Positions 1 to 7,973 of a DNA stretch of 15,840 nt are shown one piece after another (position 1 is the first letter of the stretch; each line of letters starts with the position of its first letter). The stretch is from assembly GCA_004151065.3 (NCBI GenBank), contig NWUY0300029057.1, forward strand, positions 4,038 through 19,877. The letters are read 5' to 3'. The DNA comes from Larix sibirica. Its lineage: Eukaryota > Streptophyta > Pinopsida > Pinales > Pinaceae. The notes below the pieces were generated by a model. That model was not told where the DNA came from, ran no database searches, and saw only the letters and a list, made by a program, of their open reading frames with translations. The position numbers were made by a program, and so were the translations under genes.

Positions 1-710
1 CTTAATTTTCTCTTATCCTCTAAGTCTTCATTGCACCACAATGTCTCCTTAAATTTAGATGTGAGAATATTTTTAATAGTATCGGTATTCTATATAGTGG
101 CCTCTTCTTTTGTTCTCCAACAGTTTAGACAAAAATTAACATATTTATGTCATCCCCTCTTAAATTGTTAGTGACTTTTGAAGTAATCCTAGGATGACTC
201 TTGTCTTTTATGTTAGTGATTGTGTGCTTCTACATTAGGTACCTAGTTGTAGCCACTCTAAATGGGTGAAAGCCTAACTTTTGTGAGGAGGATTGAATAG
301 AGGATATGGTATATTTATGATTCTAAATTTGATTGATTTTCTTGAAAAAATATTTAGAGATGATGAAAGACTTAAAATGAACTTATTGTTTTCCCAATTT
401 AACCAAAAATCAGTTGATTTACAATGGTTCTTATGACCAAAATAGATTTTCAATCCTCCATTAATAATTTTCTCAATATTATAGTTCTATTTAAGCTTGT
501 GATCAAGGTCAACTCTAAGGTATTGCAACTTTTAGACACAAAATTAATGTAAATGGTAATGACTTTCATTTCACTATGTTAAGTATAAAAATGATATTTT
601 CAAAAATATTTAGATTCATTCACAATCTCTCATAAAATACTTAAGGAAGATCATATATGGTCAATTTGATTCGATGTAGCTTAACAAAGAAAATAAAAAA
701 AACCAAGCAA
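1..710. other. AT-rich intergenic DNA, nothing recognised
   Basis: No open frame of useful length, RNA gene or repeat with clear borders is visible on either strand. The stretch is AT-rich with short homopolymer runs. It probably consists of old, unrecognisable repeat remnants, but nothing in the sequence proves that. Confidence 0.5.
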
Positions 711-868
711 ACCCTAAACCCAAGTGTCTTTTCCCATTATAACAAAGATAAGCAGCATATCTTAGAAAAAGTTGTGAAAGTTGAGATGAACCCTAAACCC
801 AAGTGCCTTTTCCCATTATAACAAATATAAGCAGCATATCTTAGAAAAAGTTGTGAAAGTTGAGATGA
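711..868. repeat. 79-bp tandem repeat, two units
   Basis: The words accctaaaccc (711 and 790), cccattataacaaa, gcagcatatcttag and gttgtgaaagttgagatga recur in order with a 79-bp period, so units lie at 711-789 and 790-868. Differences are few (for example gtgtctt against gtgcctt). Each unit starts with AAACCCTAAACCC, about one and a half plant telomere-type repeats, also known as a telo-box in plant promoters; here it is more likely chance than function. The second ~982-bp copy to the right starts inside the first unit. Confidence 0.85.
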
Positions 869-1709
869 TAGTTTGCAAATTAGCACATGGGAGAGGGAAT
901 ATATCTCTTCTCTCCCCATCACTAGCATTCAATATCAACGACGACTCCTACATATTGTCCTTTCCATCTAGTGTATGTTTCATTCAATGGGTATATACTC
1001 TAACATTTACAATGTCGAATGTGTTACATATCTAGTGATATATATCCCATAGTATAGGTACAACACTATAGAATGCATATTACTCGCCCAAAATGTCACC
1101 AAATAACAATATTTCCCCATAGACTCCACTCTCCCAAAATTAAAAATTCAAATTAAAAATATGCTATTCTTTAACACTAATTCCTAGATAGTAGACAAAT
1201 TCTTTTTTAACTTTTCTTTTATTAAACAACGACATCGTAATCTACCAAAAACACATTTCCTCTTGGCCCTTACTCTTCTCATGGTTAGGTTCACTAATTT
1301 TTAATACTTTACATTTTTTTATTTTTTCATCGAAACATTTACAAACTCTTTCTTTCTGGTTACTCTACATCCTCCTTACACCATTTATTTTCATACAATT
1401 TGTTTTCATACTCTCTCAACGCCTTCTCTCAACAAAAATTAATGTTTTTTCTCTTCCAAACCTACTCACTTTGATACCAAACAAGACAATAAAAAAATAC
1501 CACATTCTCACTTTGATACTAAACAAAACAATTAAAAAAATACCACATTCTCATTAATTTGTGGCCTACACATTTACCATTACAAACTCTTTCTTTCTAG
1601 TTACTCTACATCCTCCTTACACCATTTCTTTTCATACTTTCTCAATGCCTTCTCTCAACAAAAATTAATGTTTTTTCTCTTCCAAACCTACTCACTTTGA
1701 TACCAAACA
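728..1709. repeat. Left copy of ~982-bp near-identical tandem duplication
   Basis: This segment is repeated at 1712-2693 with a constant offset of 984 bp. I saw only about six substitutions (for example near 890, 1008, 1016, 1035 and 1163) and no clear indel. The left copy stops in the middle of a word (taccaaaca) at the N run. It contains no gene; the 60- and 63-codon open frames are mirrored in the second copy and resemble nothing known. See the finding on a likely assembly cause. Confidence 0.9.
1340..1709. repeat. 241-bp tandem repeat with a 42-bp sub-repeat (left copy)
   Basis: The run from tacaaactctttctttct through ctctcaacaaaaattaatg to actcactttgataccaa occurs at 1340 and again at 1581, a 241-bp period. 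The second unit is cut by the N run at 1710. Inside the first unit a 42-bp sub-unit starting ctcactttga repeats at 1465-1506 and 1507-1549. The second unit has lost a short stretch, so the two are not equal in length. Confidence 0.8.
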
Positions 1710-1711
1710 NN
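1710..1711. other. Assembly gap (two Ns)
   Basis: Two undetermined bases lie exactly between the two ~982-bp near-identical copies. Such a short N run is not a measured gap size; it marks where two sequence blocks were placed side by side. Confidence 0.95.
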
Positions 1712-2693
1712 CTTTTCCCATTATAACAAAGATAAGCAGCATATCTTAGAAAAAGTTGTGAAAGTTGAGATGAACCCTAAACCCAAGTGCCTTTTCCCAT
1801 TATAACAAATATAAGCAGCATATCTTAGAAAAAGTTGTGAAAGTTGAGATGATAGTTTGCAAATTAGCACATGAGAGAGGGAATATATCTCTTCTCTCCC
1901 CATCACTGGCATTCAATATCAACGACGACTCCTACATATTGTCCTTTCCATCTAGTGTATGTTTCATTCAGTGGGTATATACTCTAACATTTACAATGTC
2001 GAATGTATTACATATCTAGTGATATATATCCCATATTATAGGTACAACACTATAGAATGCATATTACTCGCCCAAAATGTCACCAAATAACAATATTTCC
2101 CCATAGACTCCACTCTCCCAAAATTAAAAATTCAAATTAAAAATATGTTATTCTTTAACACTAATTCCTAGATAGTAGACAAATTCTTTTTTAACTTTTC
2201 TTTTATTAAACAACGACATCGTAATCTACCAAAAACACATTTCCTCTTGGCCCTTACTCTTCTCATGGTTAGGTTCACTAATTTTTAATACTTTACATTT
2301 TTTTATTTTTTCATCGAAACATTTACAAACTCTTTCTTTCTGGTTACTCTACATCCTCCTTACACCATTTATTTTCATACAATTTGTTTTCATACTCTCT
2401 CAACGCCTTCTCTCAACAAAAATTAATGTTTTTTCTCTTCCAAACCTACTCACTTTGATACCAAACAAGACAATAAAAAAATACCACATTCTCACTTTGA
2501 TACTAAACAAAACAATTAAAAAAATACCACATTCTCATTAATTTGTGGCCTACACATTTACCATTACAAACTCTTTCTTTCTAGTTACTCTACATCCTCC
2601 TTACACCATTTCTTTTCATACTTTCTCAATGCCTTCTCTCAACAAAAATTAATGTTTTTTCTCTTCCAAACCTACTCACTTTGATACCAAACA
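1712..2693. repeat. Right copy of ~982-bp near-identical tandem duplication
   Basis: This matches 728-1709 base for base apart from about six substitutions. It begins directly after the N run at the word cttttcccattataac. Unlike the left copy it runs on past the matching point, into 2694-2790, to complete the second 241-bp unit. That is what is expected if the left copy is only a truncated contig end. Confidence 0.9.
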
Positions 2694-2790
2694 AAACAAT
2701 AAAAAAATACCACATTCTCACTTTAATACCCAACAAAACAATCTAAAAAAATACCACATTCTCATTAATTTGTGGCCTACACATTTACCA
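2324..2790. repeat. 241-bp tandem repeat, second unit nearly complete
   Basis: Units start at 2324 and 2565 with the word tacaaactcttt. The second unit ends near 2790 at gtggcctacacatttacc. It includes two degenerate 42-bp sub-units with accumulated changes (actttaataccc, aacaatctaaaaa). The sequence is rich in poly-pyrimidine and A-runs and has no coding sense. Confidence 0.8.
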
Positions 2791-3512
2791 CTATTGAAAA
2801 CTAACAACGAATAATTTACACAATCTTTACCAAATATACAATAGTTATATCCTTATATTTTAGTATTCGTAAATAATGCAATTTGAATTTTATTAATTGT
2901 TGACTCCTATAATAGAAAGCAAATAATGATTTCATACTTTAGAAGATGTAAGTAAATATAAACAAATTGTGAACATAAAATAATAGAAAAGTAATACATA
3001 TTTAGAAAATGTTTAATGTTTATTTTATGATCATTGTTGTTCTTATAAAGGCGGAGTGCTTTTCTTCTTCCTGGTTACTTTCATATAGTCCTCCTTCAAG
3101 TCTTCGATAGGGTCACTGGATCTTACTAGTCCCCTTTTCCTTGATATAGACTCTCAAATGAGGGATATCATTTTTTTTTTATTCTTTTACCTCCACCTAC
3201 TCTATTCCTTTTTCCTAATCTAGCAATGTAGCATACTCGACACTAAGGGATGTGTTGAGGAGAGTCTACTAGTTCAATAGAGGGGTTAGGTATCCTCCTT
3301 GATAGAGGGGGTTAATGAGGAGGGAGATCTCGTGGATAACTAGCTTCCTTATCAAATGTCTTACTCTAAGGTGTTTGTCTTTGATTTGGTTTTGGATCCT
3401 TGTTAGTAACAGGGGATTCCTTGTTAACCAACTATTGTTCTTCCTTCTCACCGTTCCACTATGTATAGTTTTTCTAGGATTTCCTAGATCGACAACTCTT
3501 AAGGATCTTGTT
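2791..3512. other. AT-rich spacer, then possible linker of the ORF1 relic
   Basis: Positions 2791-3050 are AT-rich and featureless. From about 3512 down to 3060, the minus strand in the frame of the zinc-knuckle relic to the right reads as a Lys/Glu/Asn/Pro-rich stretch with stops. That would suit the basic C-terminal linker of a LINE ORF1, but low-complexity sequence like this is weak evidence. No endonuclease start is visible farther left. Confidence 0.35.
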
Positions 3513-3978
3513 CAAATAAGGAGCAATGTGCCATGTTTCATAACATGCCATGCATTGAGAGGAACCTTGTATGATGGTCTAACTTTTCGATCCATTTATA
3601 ATCTTTGGCAACCAGATTGAATTTTGTTGGAAACCTTTGTTGAGGTCCATGTCTACATTGATACACACATACATGGCAATGCATCGATATTCTATCTCAC
3701 TTTTGAAGTGGAATTTTCCTGGAGCATTGCTAATATCGTTGAGTGAATCATATCCCCAAACACGAAGGATATTGATAAACCAAACACAAATAGGGGCATG
3801 GAAAGAAATTTGAATTTGGGTTAAAGGATGGAGTCTAGACTTCCATGCATAAACCAAAACTTAGCCCAAAACCAATGGCTCAAATTGAGGTTCCAATCTT
3901 GATCTTTCACTAAATCAAACTCCACAATGACAAAAACTTTAACACAAGGATATGTAAAAATTTCATCTTTGATTTTTA
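3513..3978 (-). pseudogene. LINE ORF1-type relic: DUF4283 domain plus CCHC zinc knuckle
   Basis: In plant L1-type retrotransposons ORF1 encodes a nucleic-acid-binding protein with an N-terminal DUF4283 domain followed by a CCHC knuckle. Read leftward from 3978, the translation shows VIVEFDLVKDQDW, HWFWAK, then after a one-base frameshift near 3860 APICVWFINILRVWG, DSLNDISNAPGKF and CINVDMDLNKGF. This is the order and spacing of DUF4283 (WFW; P-W-V; L--IGN--GKF; R-CV--DL-KG). In the same frame, after one stop at 3579-3581, CMACYETWHIAPYL (3513-3554) matches C-x2-C-x4-H-x4-C with the last Cys replaced by Leu. The family call comes from motif memory, without a database search. The copy is clearly dead. 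It lies about 4 kb left of the other LINE and is probably a separate insertion. Confidence 0.72.
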
Positions 3979-4417
3979 ACTCTCCGGCATAAGACATTCA
4001 TTGGTGAAGATATACTAATATTGTCCAGATAAAATTAAACATGCATATAAGTCCATTAATTCTATAGAAAGTGGCTTGGATAACAGTGTCTCACCATACC
4101 TAAGAAAGGAGCCATGGCAATCTCATAAGCGATGGATTCCAATTGGGAGGAAACCCCAGTGTACAATAGCATGCATTGGAGGGAGAAAGTCATTGCCAAC
4201 AAAGAAGAGACTAGATGCTTCATTTCCATCTCGATATTAAAAATAGACAAGGATGAGAAAGTAGAAGAAGGAAGTGAATTCAAGGTAGGTTCCAAGACGA
4301 CCATTAATGCTAGAAAAACACCTTTATGGCTAACTAATGTCAAACCCTAACCTCCACATTCTGAGATATTCCGCATGGTTACATTCTTTTTTCTATTATT
4401 ATAGAAACAATTAGCAT
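3979..4417. other. Intergenic stretch, no recognised gene
   Basis: Open frames of 72 codons (plus, 4132-4350) and 93 codons (minus, 4062-4343) overlap here in opposite directions, and neither resembles a known domain. It could be the 5' region of the ORF1 relic to its left, but I see no start or conserved motif that shows this. Confidence 0.4.
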
Positions 4418-4689
4418 TATATATATATATATATATTCCATGAGGCATAGATCGAGTGGTGGGAGCTAGTGTTGTTACACTCCCCACCTGGGTTCAAATC
4501 TTGTGAGACATTTGATCCTTGGGAGCCAGGATTGTAATGATAAATTAGACTTGTTAGACACTTCTCATGATTGATGCCTTGCCCCACTGGGGCCCTTTGG
4601 AACATTAAATGGTTGCTTTCCCCACGAGTAAGGATATTTACCATGGGTGTAGCTCATCATGGCGAACCACAATATATATATATATATAA
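4418..4689 (+). mobile_element. tRNA-derived SINE-like element between (AT)n tracts
   Basis: A ~235-bp body (4437-4671) lies between two (AT)n runs (4418-4436 and 4672-4689). Near its left end is a pol III box A-like word tagatcgagtgg (4448-4459; one mismatch to TRGCNNARTGG), and 43 bp on a box B-like word ggttcaaatct (4491-4501; consensus GGTTCRANNCC). That spacing fits an internal tRNA-type promoter, and a longer non-tRNA body follows, as in plant SINEs. The flanking (AT)n may be a target-site duplication in a microsatellite, or a left microsatellite plus an (AT)n tail. There is no poly(A) tail, which weakens the call. Confidence 0.55.
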
Positions 4690-5236
4690 AGGAGGTTGTG
4701 GCCATGCCAAACAGTTTGCAGTACATGAGGTTCAAAATTGTCCAGAAAGCAAGACACATCTACATTTGCATATGACCTATTATCCTTGGGTGAAAACATG
4801 CCCACTATGGCTTCCTCAATTAAGCAATCTTCATTTTTGTGTCCTATAGATTTAGGGTCTACTTGTTGATGCTATGGCTCTTATTCAAACTATTGAACAA
4901 TGTTCTCTTCCACCCAAAGCTCCCTCACATAACCCACTAAGACTAGGGGATGACCCGCAAGAGATTGGGAACATTTTGCAAATCAAAGTAAGATGTTGTA
5001 TTACATTTCCACGCCATTTGGAATTTTGTCTATCCTCTACATCTATTCAACAATGTGAACAAGTACCTCAATGCCCTTTTTACCTCATAAATTCCATATT
5101 CAAAGTTGCTTATCGAGGGGGGAAGGTTGGCCATGTAAATTTTAATAACTAATTTCCCATACCTCTTATTACTTCAAAGATTTAAACTGCTTCATTTGAG
5201 GAGAGAATTAACTAATGAGCGACAAGAGAAAGAACC

Positions 5237-5764
5237 CTAGGTCATGACCTGGATAGGAACAAATACCATAACATAGTCATAGCATGAAACACACAGATCA
5301 ATCGTTCTTTGTCCCTTCACTGAATTGTGTGAATTGTCCTCTGGTGTTGGCCAAGAGGCACTATTTTGAAAATCCACTCTTCCCACTAGAATGCCCAATG
5401 TAATATTCACAACCACCATGTTGTGGGATAGAAAGAGGCCCTTTGGCATGGTGAGCTCCAAACTATACCCAAATTGCATACATGCAACCTTGTCTAGCCC
5501 TGGATTTATCCCACCTTCTCTGTCACATCTCAACATGGTCGGTTTATAGCTAGGTTCATTATAGTTGAGGCTAAAGTGTGGGAGGTTGGTGAAGTCACAA
5601 GCTCTATTAATGTCCTCACCTATGATCTCCCTCCTCATACACATGGTTGTTTTTGGCTTAGTCATGGCATGCAATGTGGTTCTTAGTTCCCTAAGGTAAC
5701 ATTGGGTGGTGCATTTTTTACGACACTTCCTTTGTTCAAAAGAAAATCTCAATTTGATAAACAA
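5237..5764 (-). pseudogene. 175-codon open frame with a conserved unknown peptide
   Basis: This is the longest open frame of the window. I do not recognise the protein. Its first ~50 codons run out of frame across the RNase-H-like relic, so the apparent start is probably accidental. The middle part, around CDREGGINPGLDKVACMQFG (about 5430-5525), is matched in the other repeat copy by CDREGAINPRLDKVTCMQFG (about 15060-15150). ILVGRVDFQNSAS is likewise matched by ILVGRVGFQNSDS. Most compared positions are kept, but with many non-conservative changes, as expected for a dead repeat once derived from coding sequence. In the right copy this block is in the same frame as the RNase-H-like block, which suggests one ancestral polyprotein. 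No signal peptide or membrane segment stands out. Confidence 0.3.
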
Positions 5765-6065
5765 TTAGCTTGTGCATTGTTCATTCTTCGTATGTGGAAG
5801 AAATTCATCGAGTCAAAGGAGGGTAGAAGCACCATGATTCTCTCCACCATCTATGGTAGAGTAACTCCATCTATGATCTTGCTCTGTTTTACCAAATAAA
5901 TAATTAGAAATGAGTCTTGAGAGAAAAAAGAGTTTCTTAATATTTATATCTAAAAGAAAAATCAAATAAAAATATAAAGCATAGATATTTACCTTATTAT
6001 TGATTGTTAAACCTAACCCATAGTCATAAATCATCCCCACACCTAATACCCCTCTATATGCTCAC
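5589..6065. repeat. Left copy of ~477-bp near-identical tandem duplication
   Basis: This segment recurs at 6067-6542, first at an offset of 478 and, after a one-base difference in an A-run (gagaaaaaag against gagaaaaag), at 477. I counted roughly ten substitutions, for example tgtttttgg/tgttgttgg, ctcaattt/ctcgattt, tcatcgag/tcaccgag and a cluster near 5885-5900. The left copy ends at ctatatgctcac, immediately before the N, whereas the right copy runs on to ctatatgctcacattgttga. Confidence 0.88.
5725..5850 (-). pseudogene. RNase H-like C-terminal relic of a retroelement
   Basis: Read leftward from 5850 the minus strand gives MVERIMVLLPSFDSMNFFHI, then RRMNNAQANCL, a stop, and FLLNKG. The pattern L--F----F-HI-R--N--A--L---A--L--G is the signature of the last helices of retroelement RNase H domains, usually written F-H-v-R--N--AD-LA. 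Here Asn replaces the usual Asp after Ala. RNase H removes RNA from the RNA/DNA hybrid during reverse transcription. Only the end of the domain is legible. The same stretch occurs near 6203-6328 (duplicate) and at 15197-15325 (dispersed copy), where the stop codon is an Arg codon. I cannot tell a Ty3-like element from a LINE with an RNase H domain. Confidence 0.45.
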
Positions 6066-6066
6066 N
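6066..6066. other. Assembly gap (single N)
   Basis: One undetermined base sits exactly between the two ~477-bp near-identical copies, mirroring the arrangement at 1710-1711. Confidence 0.93.
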
Positions 6067-6542
6067 GTGAAGTCACAAGCTCTATTAATGTCCTCACCTA
6101 TGATCTCCCTCCTCATACACATGGTTGTTGTTGGCTTAGTCATGGCATGCAATGTGGTTCTTAGTTCCCTAAGGTAACATTGGGGGGTGCATTTTTTACG
6201 ACACTTCCTTTGTTCAAAAGAAAATCTCGATTTGATAAACAATTAGCTTGTGCATTGTTCATTCTTCGTATGTGGAAGAAATTCACCGAGTCAAAGGAGG
6301 GTAGAAGCACCATGATTCTCTCCACCATCTATGGTAGAGTAACTCCATCTATGATCTTGCTCTTTCTTACCAGATCAATAATTAGAAATGAGTCTCGAGA
6401 GAAAAAGAGTTTCTTAATATTTATATCTGAAAGAAAAATCAAATAAAAATATAAAGCATAGATATTTACCTTATTATTGATTGTTAAACCTAACCCATAG
6501 TCATAAATCATCCCCACACCTAATACCCCTCTATATGCTCAC
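6067..6542. repeat. Right copy of ~477-bp near-identical tandem duplication
   Basis: This copies 5589-6065 with about ten substitutions and one homopolymer length change. It includes a second copy of the RNase-H-like relic (minus, about 6203-6328). The dispersed copy at 14311-15840 has only one version of this stretch, which argues that the duplication is recent or artificial. Confidence 0.88.
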
Positions 6543-6631
6543 ATTGTTGATATAAATAATATTTAAATTTTATAAATTATTAACTTATATATTGATTAGC
6601 AAAGCCTAATACCCACTCACAATACCAAATT

Positions 6632-6687
6632 AATTAACATATAACTTAAGTATACACCTAATTAACATATAACTTAAATATACATCA
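6632..6687. repeat. 28-bp tandem repeat, two units
   Basis: The unit aattaacatataacttaa followed by (g/a)tatacac/tat occurs at 6632-6659 and 6660-6687 with one or two differences. Confidence 0.8.
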
Positions 6688-6710
6688 CATAAGCAATCCT
6701 ACATCATCAG

Positions 6711-6822
6711 ATCTAACTAAATTAATTGAGAGTTACTGCTTATATCATTGCATCTAACTAAATTAATTGAGAGTTATTGCTTATATAATCACATCTAACT
6801 ATCTTAATTGAGAGTTAATGGA
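6711..6822. repeat. 41-bp tandem repeat, about 2.7 units
   Basis: Units start at 6711, 6752 and 6793 with atctaacta, followed by ttaattgagagtta and tgcttatat. The third unit breaks off after gagagttaatgg near 6822. The repeat is AT-rich and non-coding, and its units differ at only a few bases. Confidence 0.85.
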
Positions 6823-7790
6823 TGAGCATTTTTCATTAGACATATTCCATTCCATCTATGATTTTCAATTCCAACAATTATACCTTGAAGTATATACCAT
6901 TTAATGCATGAGGACCCTTATAGTGTACACTGGAAGTCAATTCAAATTCATTAATGTTAGCATCAATGTTTTCACCATATTAGTATATTATTTTAATTAA
7001 GTCAACTCATCTAAGCAATGAATAAAATTGAACTATTTTAAGCTCTTGTAAAAGGTTCAAACATTTTTATTATAAGTGTCGATCATAAAATATCTTTAAA
7101 AAATTAAATTAATTTAATTTAATTTAATTAAATATAAAATTGGAAAGTTCCGAAAAAATTATTGTTTTACTAAATAAATATAAAATTATAAAATTAAAAA
7201 AAAAATACAATTGTGAAAAAATATTATATATAATATTTAAATTCAAATTCAGAAATATATTATAAATACATATCATATTATGGCTTTATAAGTATGGATT
7301 TTATAAATTTGGAAATGTTTAAATTATGTTTTTGAATTCATAAATAGATTCACACCCTCAAATGCCTTCATAACACCCAAATTGTGCAACTTCCATAGCT
7401 AATATATATGATTTTAAGAGTTTTTAAATATTTCCAACAACCTCCGAACAAAATAAGACAAAAAATAAATATGCTATGAAAATGTTGAAAGCCTAGAATA
7501 TTTAGACTACACCATTATTTATTAAAACTTAATAAAATTTCTACATTTACTATTTATTCAAGCTATGATTTGTAAGTTGTCACATTTTACCATACCATTA
7601 ATTAAATTGCAATAAAATCATTTCACATTGAATGGGTGATCTACCTCATTAATTATCATCCACTAGCTCTTGCACTCTCAAGTATGCTCCATGAGCTACC
7701 TCATTAATTATAACTTGAATCAATATCTGTATAATCTCATTGTGTCTAACATCGTTTTCATTGGAGCCAAAAACTATGTTATGCATATAC
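6823..7790. other. Very AT-rich intergenic DNA
   Basis: No gene or RNA is visible. Positions 7080-7330 are extremely AT-rich and include a simple run of (TTTAA)-type units at about 7103-7134. Such tracts can act as scaffold-attachment DNA in plants, but nothing here shows it. A tctacctcattaatta / gctacctcattaatta word recurs at about 7640 and 7694. Confidence 0.5.
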
Positions 7791-7909
7791 AACAATGTCA
7801 TATTTTCCAACCCGGTGGGCTAGCTCAAGTGGTTGAGTGCTGTAAGTTGTGAGTAGAAGGTCTTAGGGTCAAATCCCCAATGAAAAAAAAAACAATGTCA
7901 TATTTTCCA
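7791..7909 (+). mobile_element. Minimal tRNA-derived SINE with perfect 19-bp target-site duplication
   Basis: The direct repeat aacaatgtcatattttcca occurs without mismatch at 7791-7809 and 7891-7909. Between them is an ~81-bp body: a tRNA-like head with box A tagctcaagtgg (7821-7832, full match to TRGCNNARTGG), box B ggtcaaatccc (7867-7877, one mismatch to GGTTCRANTCC) 46 bp later, and a short A-rich tail (about 7880-7890). This is the architecture of a SINE mobilised by a LINE reverse transcriptase at a nicked target. The body is scarcely longer than the tRNA-like head itself, much shorter than usual plant SINEs. The perfect duplication suggests a fairly recent insertion. A tRNA gene is unlikely because the acceptor ends do not pair (cccggtg against tccccaa). 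Confidence 0.85.
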
Positions 7910-7973
7910 TTACCATTTGGAAAATTAAAGTTTAGGTAATTTTATTCTTGAAAATTTTATCCCTGTTTTTTTT

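Larger units (their letters stand above)
4742..6690. repeat. Dispersed direct repeat, left copy
   Basis: From ccagaaagcaaga at 4742 this region aligns in order with 14311-15840 (ccagaaagcaaga at 14311). Shared words include actaggggatgacc, gagagaattaactaatga, gaaagaaccctaggtcatga, catagcatgaaacacaca, caattagcttgtgcattg and ataaatcatccccacac. The copies lie about 9.6 kb apart with many substitutions and several indels, so they are old. The left copy is lengthened by a second duplication at the single N (6066) and has an extra ~130 bp near 5600-5727. The match runs at least to the acccactcacaatac word near 6611, and the right copy leaves the window. Both copies carry the minus-strand RNase-H-like relic. 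I read this as a dispersed retroelement fragment, not a pair of LTRs. Confidence 0.8.

Noticed and set aside
711-801. Telomere-like CCCTAAA words as an interstitial telomere repeat
   Set aside because: Only one and a half units occur, once per 79-bp repeat. This is far too short for an interstitial telomere, and chance occurrence in AT/C-rich DNA is likely.
737-2019. Matching 60- and 63-codon open frames on both strands (737-928, 853-1035, 1721-1912, 1837-2019) as a conserved small gene pair
   Set aside because: They are kept only because the surrounding ~982 bp is duplicated. There is no domain, no start context and no selection pattern in the few differences.
5237-5640. The unknown peptide as a cupin or seed-storage globulin fragment
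   Set aside because: A loose likeness around MPKGLFLS to the globulin PKGLLLP region is too short, and the surrounding barrel residues do not follow.
7810-7890. A functional tRNA gene
   Set aside because: A and B boxes are present, but the acceptor ends do not pair, there is no clear anticodon arm, and a target-site duplication plus A-tail shows a retroposed copy.
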